Shown in pieces: positions 1 to 11,630 of a DNA stretch of 64,000 bases (positions are counted from its first letter, which is position 1; each line of letters opens with the position of its first letter). The notes below the pieces were generated by a model, which was not told where the DNA came from, ran no database searches, and saw only the letters and a program-made list of their open reading frames with translations. A program made the translations under genes and the position numbers. Source of the DNA: Motacilla alba alba (lineage: Eukaryota > Chordata > Aves > Passeriformes > Motacillidae); the NCBI RefSeq assembly GCF_015832195.1, contig NC_052018.1:35655052-35719051 (forward strand). The letters are read 5' to 3'.

Positions 1-2437
1 TAACAACTAAATCACAGAAAAATGCAAACTAACAGGACATCCAGCAGCTTCTAGTGGGTGGGCAAGGACTGGTCATTCCGTTGTCTCTGAAACCACAGAG
101 GATGTCAGAGCTGCCACCTTTTTGGGAACAGATATTCATATCTAGCTTGATTTGCTTTTTTCAGACAAAAAGAAATCTTGTTTGATTTCTGGAATGGGTA
201 TGTGGAACAGATACTCCCTTCCTTTTGCTTGGGTCAGTTCATGGGTGTTTTCTCTTTGGTGCTGCCATTTCCATCCACTTCACAAGGCTAAAACACATGC
301 CATGGTCCCTTGAGAAACCAGATGGAAAGCTATCTAGTAGAAAGGAGCATAAAAGACATATCAAATAAAGTACTCAGGACAGTTCACAGTAGGGGAGAGA
401 TGTATCCAGAATAACAATGACTCAGAGAGGGATTTTATAGGCAGTAGGGAAATGCTGCATCAAGGGAAGACAATGTTTACAATTATAAATGATTAATAAG
501 CATGCCAATTTTCTACCTCATAATTTTGATCAACTCCTCTAAAGCCAGCTTCCCCTCTAACAGTTCTCTGTTCTCTGCAGTGCATAGCAAAGCCAGGTTT
601 GTTCCACTGCAGCCAAAGTTTCTGCATGTCTCTTTAGTAGCTTTTATTTTTGTCTCAAGAGAAATAAGAGACCTGGTGTCCAGAGCCTGCTACTTGGTTG
701 CTATTTACCACACAGGTGTCACTCCTGAAAGCTCAACAGGTTTTCCTTTCCATGGCTTCTCTGCCAGCCCTCAAAGCTTGGTTTCCCTGATGGCAGAGGA
801 AAAGACAGGGTCCATTCTCAGCAGCTTCTGGAGCTCCCCAAAAGTGACAAAGGTCATTTTTGGTCACCTGAGGAACCCCTAAGGGTCCTCAGTTTTATGA
901 GGCTGGAGAAATCACCCAGCAGCTGGGCCTCAGCACCTCTGTTCCTTGGGGAAGATCCAAAGCTTTAGGGATCCCCAGAGAGGACCTGCTTGAGCCAGAG
1001 TCCAAAAGTCAGTGCTGAAATCCTCTCCAGCCTCTTTTGCTGGAAGACAAACAGGAATCAGAACTATGAAGGGGTGCAGCTGGATGTACTGCCTGTGCCC
1101 CGAAAGGTGTGAAGCTGCATCAGTTCCTTATCTGTTTATAACTGTATGGATTAGCTGGCAGGACTACCCCATTGAGTGGAATTCCTTCCCTATTTGAGTG
1201 GAATCCCAGACATTTGTGTGCAGTGCAATTGTGGGTGTCCTCTGCCACATTCGTTTTGTCCTCCATAGATAAGCTGACAGACAGACAAATAGATACATGC
1301 AGCCCCAGTTTATATCATGTATAAGGAATGTTAAACAGCCATTATTTCTGATAAACTCAAGTCATTTCCTGACTAAAGACCACCAAGTTTATATTTCACT
1401 CTGCATATAAAATTGCAAGGCATTCATTAACCAATCTGCAATCTAATCTCTTCCAGAACATCCCATAAAATTTTTCCAGTCAATTTCAAGCCAGTAACAA
1501 ATTTACTAATGCCTTCATTTTCACAGAAATAGAAGGAGAGGCCATGTATTTTTATTATATATTCATGGAAGACAAATTTTACACCAAACAATTGAATTTT
1601 TAAGTTTATAGGAAAAACAAAAATTTGTTTTGAAAACTAAAGTTTCACTCAGATGATTGATCTGCATTCAAGTACATTTCAATAAGCATAAAGAAATTAA
1701 TAGTGCAGGTGATAAACATCACTGTCTATTCTGAAAATGATCTAAATAAATGCAGTTCATAATTTTCTGTGATTGAACTAATGACTTGCAATAAAAGGTC
1801 TGATGAATTCATATGACATCTTGGAGAACATCACAGAATGATCAGGCTTGGGCCTGACCCTTCATCCATTATCTGTGAGCTCCCTGTAACATTTTGTGGT
1901 GGGATATGCCCCACCTAGTTCTGAACACACTTGCTACTGAGCTCTGAGACCGTAATTCAGCTGACCTTTCATTCATATAGTTACAAAAGGAGTGTAATAG
2001 CTTCAGATTGCCCTCCCGCTTACTTGTACCAAAAAGGGCAAACAGAGGAGCAAGGAACAAGGCCTCGCTTGCTGGGGGGGATAACACAGACAAAAACCCT
2101 CAATACTTATGCCACTAATGAAAAGCCAAGGCTAAGAGCTGGGCAAATTTGATACAAATTAGTCCTGGTTTGGGGTGGTGAACATAGGTCTCCTAAGCTT
2201 CTGGGTTTGATTTTCTTCCCTCTTGCACCCTTTCTGTTTGGTGCTTGGATGAAGCAACACTGGTCCCTGATAAGTTTGTATCGATCACGCTGGACAACAA
2301 CTGCTCTTGGAGAGAAATAAAATCCAGATGCTATTTTTCTGGCTTCCCCAGTGTAATAGAGCTCAAGTCCTGGGATTTCATGACTAATTTTATCTTCCTT
2401 GAGCACAGGATTTTTCCAAAAACTCTGTTATGAGAGG
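1..2437. other. Non-coding DNA, no gene recognised
   Basis: AT-rich, CpG-poor unique sequence. Open frames reach 126 codons (502-882, plus strand) but show no recognisable domain, no supporting splice context and no codon pattern I would trust. A short direct repeat of GAGTGGAAT occurs near 1175 and 1197. I see no RNA gene or clear mobile element. The phrase near 1832 that vaguely resembles a CR1 end is too short to call. Confidence 0.6.
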
Positions 2438-2590
2438 AAACAATAATTTTAAAAACCAAAGCCAAAAACAAACACCAAACAAACAAAAACCTCAAACAAA
2501 AGCAAACAAACAAACAGAAGGGGGGGGGGAAGTAAAAAAGAAAACCCACAAAAAAAACCCAACCAACCAACCAACCAACCAACCAAAACC
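2438..2590. repeat. A-rich low-complexity tract with (CAAA)n and (CCAA)n
   Basis: The stretch starts as degenerate CAAA/CAAAC units. A run of about nine or ten G around 2520-2529 interrupts it. It then passes through A-rich sequence into a clean CCAA tetranucleotide array at about 2559-2585. It is simple-sequence DNA, and the open frames read through it on the minus strand are artefacts of the repeat. Confidence 0.85.
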
Positions 2591-3570
2591 CACCTGATTC
2601 CAAACCTTACAAGTAGTTCAAAAGACACTGATGATAGTTACTGAAATACCCCGTAGATCTGCCTCAGTTTCAACAAGCAAGACTAGAATAAATGAGTATA
2701 ACAGTTTGTGCAGTCCCTCCTTTCTTTGAAAACCTGCCCTCCTGGGAACACCCAGTTCAATTCACGGCACATTGACTCAGGAATTCCTTCTCTGAATTCA
2801 AAGGCTTTTCATGCTGTTTACTGCATTGAGAGTTTCTCAGCTGAATCTTTTAATCTCGCCCACAAAGATGTTAAAGATGGAGTGAGATTTCTAATACAGC
2901 AGAGGTTATTTCTGTGTCCTTGGCTAAGCAGCAAAACATCATCCCCTGCTGCTGTGCCATGCCACTCTGCAAGCTGACTGAGAGTCCCTGCCACAGGAGG
3001 AGGTGCACTTCACTAGCTTTGTCTGTTTACAACACACAGTATTTTGCCCAGAGGTTTAAGAAAATGTATTGTATAAAATTTTTATGGTTCCCATTCCTTA
3101 TATCTTGGGGCTTGCTGCATGTTGATAATGATCTCTGCTTATGGCCCGGTGTGGACATGAAAATGCATCAGGATCTGGCACTGTAAGCCTCCAAAGGAAA
3201 TCTGGACCTGAATATAAACACCATGCCTTGTTTTGTCTACAAATAATTTATAGGTTTTTAGTGAGCACATTCCAGGCAATTAGAAAATGTGCTTTTTTAC
3301 TTTCTGTTGTGCAAATGAAATGAGAAACAGGTAGCTGGAATGTGGGCAACAGGTACTTATGGATATTTTTCATGCTGAAATGCACTGTACACAAGACTCT
3401 TAGTCATGTAATTTGATGACCCTGAGTTTTCTCCTTGTCCATCCTCTCTCCTCTTCTTTCACTTCCTCTTCCTGCAAGATCCCCTTGGATGCAAGGTGTA
3501 GGTCCTTCAGTTCTATCTCCCCTAGTAACACATCAAGTAGTCGAAGAATATTCAAACCTGCAAACCTCAG
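2591..3570. other. Non-coding DNA, no gene recognised
   Basis: Unique AT-rich sequence between the simple repeat and the LTR at 3571. Several overlapping open frames of 60-90 codons are present with no recognisable product. Nothing else is supportable. Confidence 0.55.
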
Positions 3571-4055
3571 TGTTCTGGTTTTGGTTGGGATAAAATTATT
3601 TTTTTTTCTTTGTATCTGGTATAGTGGATGAGAATAAAGTTAATATCACTCTGTTTGAGTTGTTGCTGAGCAGTTCTGACTCTAAATCAAGGATATTTTC
3701 AGCTTCTCATAATCCCTGGCTGAGGAGGTGGGGATCACAAAGCTGAGAAGGGACAGAACCAGGACAGCTGACCCAAACTGGCCAAAAGGATATTCCATGC
3801 CATATAACATCAGGATGATCAATAGAATTAATGGGAGCTGGCTGAGGAGTACCAGTCCACTGCCTGGGATCTGACTGGGCAGAAGTCAGCAGGTGGGGAG
3901 CAATTGCATTGTTCATTATCTGTTTTGTGTATCCTTTAATTATAATTTTTATTATTTTTCCCCACCTTTTTTTTTTTTTTGTCCTATTAAACTGCCTGTA
4001 TCTCACTGGTAAAAATAAGTGGGAGAAACAGATTCTGTCCTTCACAGCCACCCTG
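3571..4055 (+). mobile_element. Avian endogenous retrovirus solo LTR (diverged)
   Basis: The segment begins with TGTTCTGGTTTTGG and follows the order I know from a widespread avian ERV LTR. That order is a 'GGCTGGGATA'-like 5' end, a block reading AGGACAGCTGACCCAAACTGG at about 3762-3782, then TATTCCATGCCATATAAC. After these come a GAGCAATTGCATTGTTCATT block, a T-rich tract, and the polyadenylation-type signal ATTAAA at 3986-3991. No internal retroviral genes flank it, so it is a solitary LTR. The start is clear. The right end fades into diverged sequence between about 4010 and 4055. An open frame of 117 codons on its minus strand is a by-product. I recognise the LTR type from memory of avian genomes and cannot assign the exact family. 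Confidence 0.8.
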
Positions 4056-7000
4056 ATCATTAAAATTTGTAAAGAGGAAATATCTGAAAATAAGAATGTA
4101 GACTCCCCAACACAGGTTATAGTCTCATCTCTTTAAAAGAAATAATGACTGTTTCATGAGACTTTTATTTCAGATATTTGTAGACCTTCAATAAAAGCAA
4201 GTAGATATATAATTGAGCTGCCTGTAACAACATTAATCTTACATTAATTTGATTTCTCCATGGATATTATATTTTTACAATACATTACAGTGTGCCACGG
4301 GTAATTAGTCTTCCTTCACTTTAGAAGTTCTGATCTTTCAGGTGCAATTCTGCACTAAAGAATTAAACAAAAACAATTATCAAATGAAAATAGATATTTG
4401 AAGTGATTCCCCAAACTAAAATGATGGGTGGCTCTTCCTCTTTAGAGATGCAATTGATGCTAACTATGAGGGCTGTGGTCAGGCATGATCTGCGCTCCCA
4501 TTCCAGGTATTGAAGCTCTTTACTTGGGGCTTCACCTGAACAAAGCTACTGCAGAGCGTTCCCAGTTCTGCTCTAGCCCTCATCTGGGCTTTCTTGTGAG
4601 AAGGTCCCTTGACTCTATTGCCCCTTGGCTCCACCTGCTCCAGTTCAAGCATGAACTTACAAAAAAGGTTGCCTATCAGAACAGTTCTCTTCCAGTTGTA
4701 TCAATTTTGGAGACAGCTAGATGTAGGAGACAAACTAGCACAATTTTATGATGATAAGACTGAGGAAAGATAGAAGGGCTGCAATAGTTGCAAACTGACT
4801 GAGATTTCATTTTGGATTTTTTGTAGTCAAAATTTCTTCAAGCTAGAATGTTACACACATTTAAAGTTGTCATGAGTGTAAAAAGTAGGTAGCATGCAAA
4901 TATTTTTGGTCGGACCATGGATACACTTTTTTTCCCAAGAGAGAAAATAGCAATACATGAGTAAAGTTGAAGAGGGATTCTCTTGTTTGCTCCTGATCTA
5001 TTCAGAGGAATGTGGCTCTCCAGCTCGGAGACATGTTTCTGCAAACATTGCTTTGGTTCTGGGAGTTTGTGTCAGTGGCATTGTAGGATTCACGGGCTCT
5101 AAACAGATGCCTTGTTGAGAGGGGAGCATGGATGAGCAGTTGGCTCTGCTTCCGCTGGGGAGAGGTGACACAGCAGGCTAGAGGTGAATGGCCAGGCAGC
5201 CTGAGCAAGCAGAGGAGGCTGTCCAGGTGCAGGAATAATTTTCCCAGTCCTGATGAGGGAAGTTTGCCTGAATCATCAACAGTTTCAAGTTGCAAGAATC
5301 CCTTCTGGGAGAGTTATTAAGTCTCTTGGATGAATCGCATTTCTGCTAGCCACAACTTTCCTCCTCCAGATGGATCTTCCTAAGGAGCTATCCTTTTAGT
5401 TTTCAAGACTTAGCTTTCCCAGCAGTATGTGCTGGGGGATTACATGTTCATTATGTGGAGGATTCATGTATTTTTACTTTAATGCTGCATACATCCAAAA
5501 ATGTAACTATGCCCATCACTGATTTTTCATCAAGTTTGCCTTTCTTTATTGAATGTGAACAGACTTTTGAGTTCAGCAAGGATGCTATGAGTAGCATGCT
5601 GTGTTTCAATGTAGTTGTACAATTTCACTTAAAAACTCATCTTCTGGGTTTTAATAGCTTTCAGTTCAGTAGAGAATATTAAGACAAAAATCAACATGCA
5701 ACTTCTGTGCATATCAAAATATGCTGCTTTTCCAACTGTGGCTACCTCAAGTCTGGGCAGTGTCTTCCCCTATGCAAGTGTAGGAAAAGAAGCCCCAAAG
5801 TCCAATCTAATGCACAGGAGAAAGGATAACTTTGCTCTCTCAAAACAGGAATTTCTGAAGAAGCAAAAAAAGAGCTGTTGGGACAGTTTGAGGCAAATCT
5901 TCCAAGAAGTTCAATGCACTTTTTGATTGATGTTTTATCCAAGTGTTTATCCAACTGATATGTATGTGTTAACATTCATCTGTTGTTTTCCCTACCATTA
6001 TATTCTCTCTATTCATTTTAAGTTCTGGTCCCTCTTATTTCTTATTTTTCTACTCTAACCTTGTTTCTCTGTGCTTCCTTCTGTTCAGCTTTGCTTTGCT
6101 TCCTTACAAAACTGAACATGAAGGAATTGAAGCAGTTGTCTACAATAACACCAACAAAAAAGAAGCATGACATGAAAATTTGCTTTTAAAAGATAGATAT
6201 TGGAAGCTTCATTGGAAGCTCTGGATAAATGTTACAGGAGCATTAAAGGAGAACGATTTTACAAAGGCTGTTTTGTCTAGTAACAGGTTTTGCTGTGGCA
6301 AAATATTTCCTTGGAGCCTAGGTATTCAGCCCATCTGTCTTTCTCTCTCATCTCTAACAATGCCCTCCCCATTTGTCTTGGAGAATTCTGTGGAGGTAAA
6401 CTTTAAAACATTAGTGGCATTTGATTCAAGCAGAGGCATTCAATTTGAAGCGTTATATGAAGCTGTCATACTAACACTGTATTCTCCCTGCAATGCTCCC
6501 ACAGAACTTAATGATATTAATCAAGCCAAGTGGAAAAAGTTGCACTTCAAATTGCATCTTGGGCTTAGCATGGCCTAATGTCACAGTCCATTTGGATTTC
6601 CCAATTTTACAGGACAACATAATTAAACCCTTATGAGTTCGTCGAGTTCATGAGGAAAGAAAACAAACACATCAGTGGTCAAACATTATTGGTAAATCCA
6701 GTGGTAAATCCATTATTAATTTCTTAATTAAGAGTGTTTCATAATTTGTAATTCATAACCCCTGCCCCTATGAGCGGAAGGGTTACCCGGCTGATGGTGA
6801 AAGGGTTTATACTTCTTCCTCTGTCAAGCTGTGGGTGTTCCCTCTATCACACCTGGAAGCATAAAAACCTCAGCATTCTGGCTGCTTTTGGATCTGCTTC
6901 AGAAGCTTCTTGAGTGAGCTGACATGTCCCTTTCACCTTGCACATTTGGTCTGTACCATTTCTCTAAGTTAATGGATTCTGAAGGAACAGGCATTGAATA

Positions 7001-7232
7001 GACAAGGATGATGGCTGCAGGTGACAACAGCTGTGTGAGCTTTATCTTTTCCTGTCCATCGTGTCCCATGTGCTGCTCTTGCTTTGACATTATGGCAAGG
7101 ATCCCAGCATACAATGGGCCATGGCTGTGTGCCAGCTGAAGCCAGAGGTGGAATCAAATGAGTAATCACACTGAATTATTTTTGAACATGAAGGAGTGCC
7201 CCGACAGCTTAGTCAGTCTGAAGCATAGGGGG
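4056..7232. other. Non-coding DNA, no gene recognised
   Basis: Mostly AT-rich unique sequence. The longest open frame (6180-6578, plus strand, 132 codons) has no recognisable domain and no flanking splice signals that I trust. A 10-bp direct repeat, GGTAAATCCA, occurs at 6691-6700 and 6703-6712. A short patch with several CpGs lies at about 6637-6800. No further mobile element is recognised. Confidence 0.55.
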
Positions 7233-7602
7233 TCATAGAAAAGAATAGACTAGACTAGAATAGAATAGAGTATTTTCAGTTGAAAGGCACCTACAACAAT
7301 CATTTACTCTAACTGTCTGAGAACTTATGGGCTGATCAAAAGTTAAAACATGTTATTCAGATCATTGTCTAAATGCCTCCTAAACACCGACAGGCTTGGG
7401 TTATTGACCACCACTGTAGGAAGCCTATTCCAGTGTTTGACCAACTTCTTTGTAAAGAAATGCTTCCTGATGTCCAGTCTAAACCTCTCCTGGAACAGCT
7501 TTGAGCCAGTCCCATGTGTCGAACCCCTGGAGATTAGCACCTCCCTCTACACTTCCTGTCCTCAGGAAGCTGTAGAGAGCAATGAGGTTGTCCATCAGCC
7601 TC
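7233..7602 (-). mobile_element. CR1 LINE, 5'-truncated, with the C-terminal end of the reverse-transcriptase ORF
   Basis: This is a minus-strand CR1 non-LTR retrotransposon fragment. Its 3' end lies at the left, where the CR1-typical degenerate octamer tail appears in reverse complement (AGACTAGACTAGAATAGAAT at about 7247). The minus strand at 7343-7540 stays open for 65 codons. It encodes the conserved CR1 ORF2 C-terminus with FRLDIRKHFFTKKLVKHWNR and a downstream PSLSVFRRHLDN block, then stops. About 110 bp of 3' UTR follow. Relative to the usual element, the stretch near 7518-7535 seems to have lost about 25-30 bp. The element ends abruptly near 7602, as expected for 5' truncation, and a T13 run follows at 7628. 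It lacks the catalytic domains and cannot be active on its own. Confidence 0.92.
7343..7540 (-). pseudogene. CR1 ORF2 C-terminal remnant
   Basis: A 65-codon open frame inside the CR1 fragment. The residues FRLDIRKHFFTKK, KHWNRLP and PSLSVFRRHLDNDLNN match the extreme C-terminus of CR1 ORF2, downstream of the reverse-transcriptase domain. Endonuclease and reverse-transcriptase motifs are absent because the element is truncated. The ATG at the right edge is an internal Met, not a real start. It is a relic of a retrotransposon gene, not a host gene, although such fragments are often predicted as small hypothetical proteins in bird genomes. Confidence 0.88.
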
Positions 7603-9464
7603 AATTTGTTACCTTTCTCATTACTACTTTTTTTTTTTTTCCCCCACTATTATTCCACTGCATTAGTTACAGTGGGAAAAGATATTTTGCTCTTTTCAGT
7701 TCAAGACATTCTTCCTTTCACATGCATGTTGGGGCAATGCATAAGAGATTTCAAAGTGTTATTTGCACCTACCTGCCAAAATAAGGTGACTTCAACTAAC
7801 ACTGTGGCAGATGCTCATATTGCTTGGGTTTTCCACCACAAAAGAAGGCATCTTGTGTGGTACTGATACACTGATGTATCATTTTCTGAAATTGAATTTA
7901 GTGTTCTCATAAAACACTTATGTTCTCTCTGTTTATTCAACCAACTCCTCAGCTATCTCCTAGTATGGTAGCAAGGCTCTTACATGGTTTGCTGCGGCCT
8001 AAACATACAAACGAGTGCTGGAAAGTGAAGTTCTGTGTGATATTAGACTGTCAAACCCTTCATCCCCCCAGAAAGAGGGCAGAGTAATTTGAGTGCTCCT
8101 TAGGGGCCCTTATTAAGCCCTGGCATACACAGATCCAAGAGTAGCTGGACAATCCCCAAAGTACAGGCTGAATATAGGAATGAGCATGGATATGCCTTAG
8201 TGCCCTTGTTCCCACCTTGTTCCCACCATACCCCAAATACCTTCCACAACCCTGGCTGCATCTGTCCCATCTCATCTGTTTCTGGCTTTGAGCTGTACTC
8301 ACCCTTCCTCCATCCCGCTCATCTCTGGCCTCACTATTGAACTGTGTTTGGGCTTCAAACCAGATTTTGCAGTCCTCAGGCTGCTGCTTGGAAAGTTTTG
8401 TGGGAGGTGTACAGTATGATAGTATTTGCATAGAAATACTTATCCCGCACTATCCTTCCATTGTGTCACAGTTCAAAAACTGTGTCTGGACCCATTTCAG
8501 GCTGTCTCTTCTCAGCACACTGGGCAAGTGTGGTCTATGGATGCCTTGGGAATGGCCTGAATTGCTAAAGCTGTGTGGTCAGTTATCCAAAATAGTTCCC
8601 TGCCTTGGAAGTACTGACTGCTGTTTCTCGATGCTCGCTCCTCAGTAGAATACATTGTAGAGCACATGGTCATCATCTTCCTCTTCTTATATTTAAACCC
8701 AGGCAAAGCAGCAGCATTGCCCAAACAGGAAGACTGATCCTGAGAGATTTCCTTGTACAGTTCTGATTCAGGCAATCAAAACATTTTGGAGCTGGATTCA
8801 AACTATCAATTCCTCTCCTCTGTACTGTGAGATCTCACTTTAATTCAGCTTCATGTGATGGTAAAAATACCCTAGTTATTGAAACACACTATGTTTTAGG
8901 ATACTATTCTGCATTCAAATTCTAATATTTTTCTTTCCTTTCTGCTTCATTTTCTTTGGTTCAAATGCAACATCTCTGAAGATCGTTACTTTTCATCTCT
9001 CTCATCATGTTTAAAAGACAAGTATTTTCAGTCATGAATCCTTTTTTGTTTTCCTTTGTACTGAATAAATTATCCAAATCAGGAGGCAGGGCTTTTATGT
9101 GTGAAGTATTGGGTATTTTAAATGTTTTATAACATTTCAAATTTTTCACATTACAACTCCAACCTCCTAGGCTCAGATTTTCCCACAGCGGAACTTCCCA
9201 GTCAAACAAAACACAGCAGCTCTAAATCAGCTGGTGTGCAAGTGCCAAGGGAGGGAGTGGGCAGTGAGAGACATTTCTGCTCTAGCCTATGCTTTCTCCT
9301 CTGCAGATCTGCCTGTGCTCCCTGCAGACACACAAACAATTCCTTGGGAACTCAGCAACAAAATAACTGTCTAAATCTTCTCCTAGATGTCTTGGTCCTA
9401 AAGAATCCTATCTGCTCTTGCATATGTGATATACCACATAGAGTATAGTGGGAGACGTAGCACA
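7603..9464. other. Non-coding DNA, no gene recognised
   Basis: It begins with a T13/C5 tract at 7628-7645 next to the CR1. The rest is unique sequence with overlapping open frames on both strands (up to 123 codons at 8060-8431, minus) and no recognisable product. Confidence 0.55.
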
Positions 9465-9524
9465 CTGTTTGTGACATGGAGGTTAAAGGTGGTACTGCCT
9501 GTTTGTGACGTGCAGGTTAAAGGT
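9465..9524 (+). repeat. Imperfect tandem duplication carrying two DR1-like sites
   Basis: Two 26-bp copies at 9465-9490 and 9499-9524 begin CTGTTTGTGAC and end AGGTTAAAGGT, with two mismatches between them and a 34-bp period. Each copy contains AGGTTA-A-AGGT, a direct repeat of nuclear-receptor-like half-sites with one-base spacing (DR1). The HNF4/RXR/COUP-TF type is AGGTCA-A-AGGTCA. The second half-site is complete to AGGTTC only in the second copy. Duplication is seen directly; receptor binding is inference. Confidence 0.8.
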
Positions 9525-10060
9525 TCCAGCTGTCGCTACTGTGAAAAACATTTCTTTCATTTTTAAAATCAAAATACCCCTCTCTGTGTGCATTATAAAC
9601 CCTGCACTCCAATTGTACTTCAGCCCGTCCACTGCTTAATGTGCTTGAGGTAAAAGGATCCCACAGTCCATTTGGCAAATGACTGTAAATTTTCTGGAAG
9701 CGCCTTCTGACAGTGTACACAGAGCAATTAGCAACTCTCTTTTTCCAAAAGGGTTGCAGCAGCTCGGGCCATAACTGCTTGTGACACCCTCACAAGGCTC
9801 TGCAGGATGCAGCGATCGATCAAGGCTGTAATTTAATGCTGGGACTGCTGCCGCTGCCTGTGAGGCTGTTCCCCTGCTTTTTTCAGTGCTGCAGAACCTC
9901 CCCCAGGATCCCCAGGGGAACTAAGTCATAACAGATGCTCATCATTGGTTTTAATGCCACTTGTATTGCCTAATCATTTTTGCTGTTTATGATCTTAGGA
10001 AGATGCAATTAAAAGAGTATGTGCCTTCATCTGGCATGTTCAGCGTGCAAGAAGAGAAGG
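9525..10060. promoter_or_regulatory. Candidate distal regulatory block
   Basis: This non-coding block differs from its surroundings. It has scattered CpGs in a CpG-poor context (for example GCAGCGATCGATC at 9810-9822) and TAATTTAATGC. It also has several homeodomain-like TAAT cores, CCTAATCATT and TTTATGATC. It begins directly after two DR1-like sites. The mix of GC-rich and TAAT-rich segments is typical of conserved enhancers. I have not seen an alignment, so conservation and function are inferred. Confidence 0.3.
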
Positions 10061-11518
10061 TTTAGGCTGTGTGTCTCATTGGGTTCCATCACTTTGATCA
10101 TTTCTATTCTTCCTGTGCTTGTTAAACCACAACTCTGCATTTAGATAATTCAATCCCATGCCTGAATGGCGCTGAAAATTAACAAGGGTATGCTATGTTT
10201 AAAGATTAAATCTCCAAAACAGTGGGATGGAGCAGTAGAGACAGAGGAGCCATTTTTCTTGCTCTGACTGTCCAGCTGTGGTGTCATGCATTGGATTTCC
10301 AACAGCTTTGCATACTTTTAGTGTTTGGTGGACTCCAGTTGTTAGGAAAAAAAAAGGAAACAAGCCAGATTTTCACCAAGGAGGTGCCCAGCCTTTGGTG
10401 ATCTTCTTTGCTTCATAAGATATCAAAAGTTACTCAGCTTCACTAGCGATAATTAAGGATTCTGTCTGTGGAAAACAGTTTATACTATTTGACACTTTTC
10501 CTGTGACAAAGCCTATTTCTTTTCTGTGACAAAGCCTATGACAGCAAGCTAATTTTATTATGTGTTTTATTATACATCAGAAAACACGGGAAATACAAAG
10601 CTCTTGGTCATGACTTGTCTGTTGATTTCGCCTTGTATGAACATTCTGAGTTTCATTTCAAAACCATTACTTGGTTATAAGATCTTAGCTGAAAAGTTTT
10701 AAAATTTAAACAACTATTAAATAGTTTCCATATTTGGAGAATTAATATGGTAATTTTATGTCATAAGACATTTAGGATATCTTTCCATCTTATAATGTTC
10801 AGAATAACTTTTCCTAAATCTGTGAACTCCTCGGGAAGGAAGCATTCCAATTCCCCTTCAATTTTTGAATTAGTGCTGGCAGTTCTTGTTAGTCGGGAAG
10901 CAGGATGAGGAACAGAGTGAAAGAGAAATATCTTTCAGCTGAAGCATTCAGTCAACAAGTCACAGAAAAGAGAAAAAAAAAACCCTCACAAGGCAAGGCT
11001 TTCTTTTATCATTATAAGTCTGAAGACATTTCTTCTTTTTAGACTTTTTTAAGGTCAGGGAAAGGGGGAAAAAAGACAACATGAAAAACGTAAAGTTTAT
11101 GCAAATATCGAAATTGCTTTGTAAATCAAATTAGTTTTATAAGTTAAGCAAGTATGAATTACAAACCAGGACTGACATATCTATATGTTAAGGCTCACTG
11201 ACACAGTGTGAGAAACCATTCCTTCATCTGCTGAGCGAAAAAGAGGTTGTAATCAGAAATGAGATAGAAAGAAGGAGGGGACTGATGTGTTGTCAAACTG
11301 TGAGTGCTACCCGAGCATCGAGGGCATTGGTGCAAGTTGCAGCCCAACTTCCCACTCTCCTGGTGGCAGTTCTTGCCCTCAGGGAAAACATGAAAGATGT
11401 TTGTACCTCCACTCTCACTAAACTTCAAAATTGACAAGATATAAGGGTATCTGCAAGCCTGAAGCAGGCATTACTGCATCATCTTTTCCTCAGAGTTGGA
11501 AGTTTTAGCAAGGACAAT
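10061..11518. other. Non-coding DNA with a small tandem duplication
   Basis: AT-rich sequence without a recognisable gene. CTGTGACAAAGCCTAT is present twice, at 10501-10516 and 10524-10539 (23-bp period), a local duplication. The longest open frame (11195-11437, minus) is not protein-like. Confidence 0.55.
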
Positions 11519-11630
11519 GTATCTCTCTCATCTCTGTCTCTATCATTATCTATATCTAAATATATCTATATGATCTGTAACAATATACCTGTATCAATAT
11601 TCATCTCCATCTTCTTTATCACTATCAAAT
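11519..11630. repeat. Degenerate (TATC)n microsatellite
   Basis: About 110 bp dominated by ATCT, TATC and CATC units (for example TCTATCATTATCTATATCT near 11538). It is strongly pyrimidine/AT skewed and looks like an old, decayed tetranucleotide array. Confidence 0.75.

Noticed and set aside
1828..1865. Short resemblance to a CR1 3' end
   Set aside because: Only about 30 bases with gaps. No further CR1 blocks follow.
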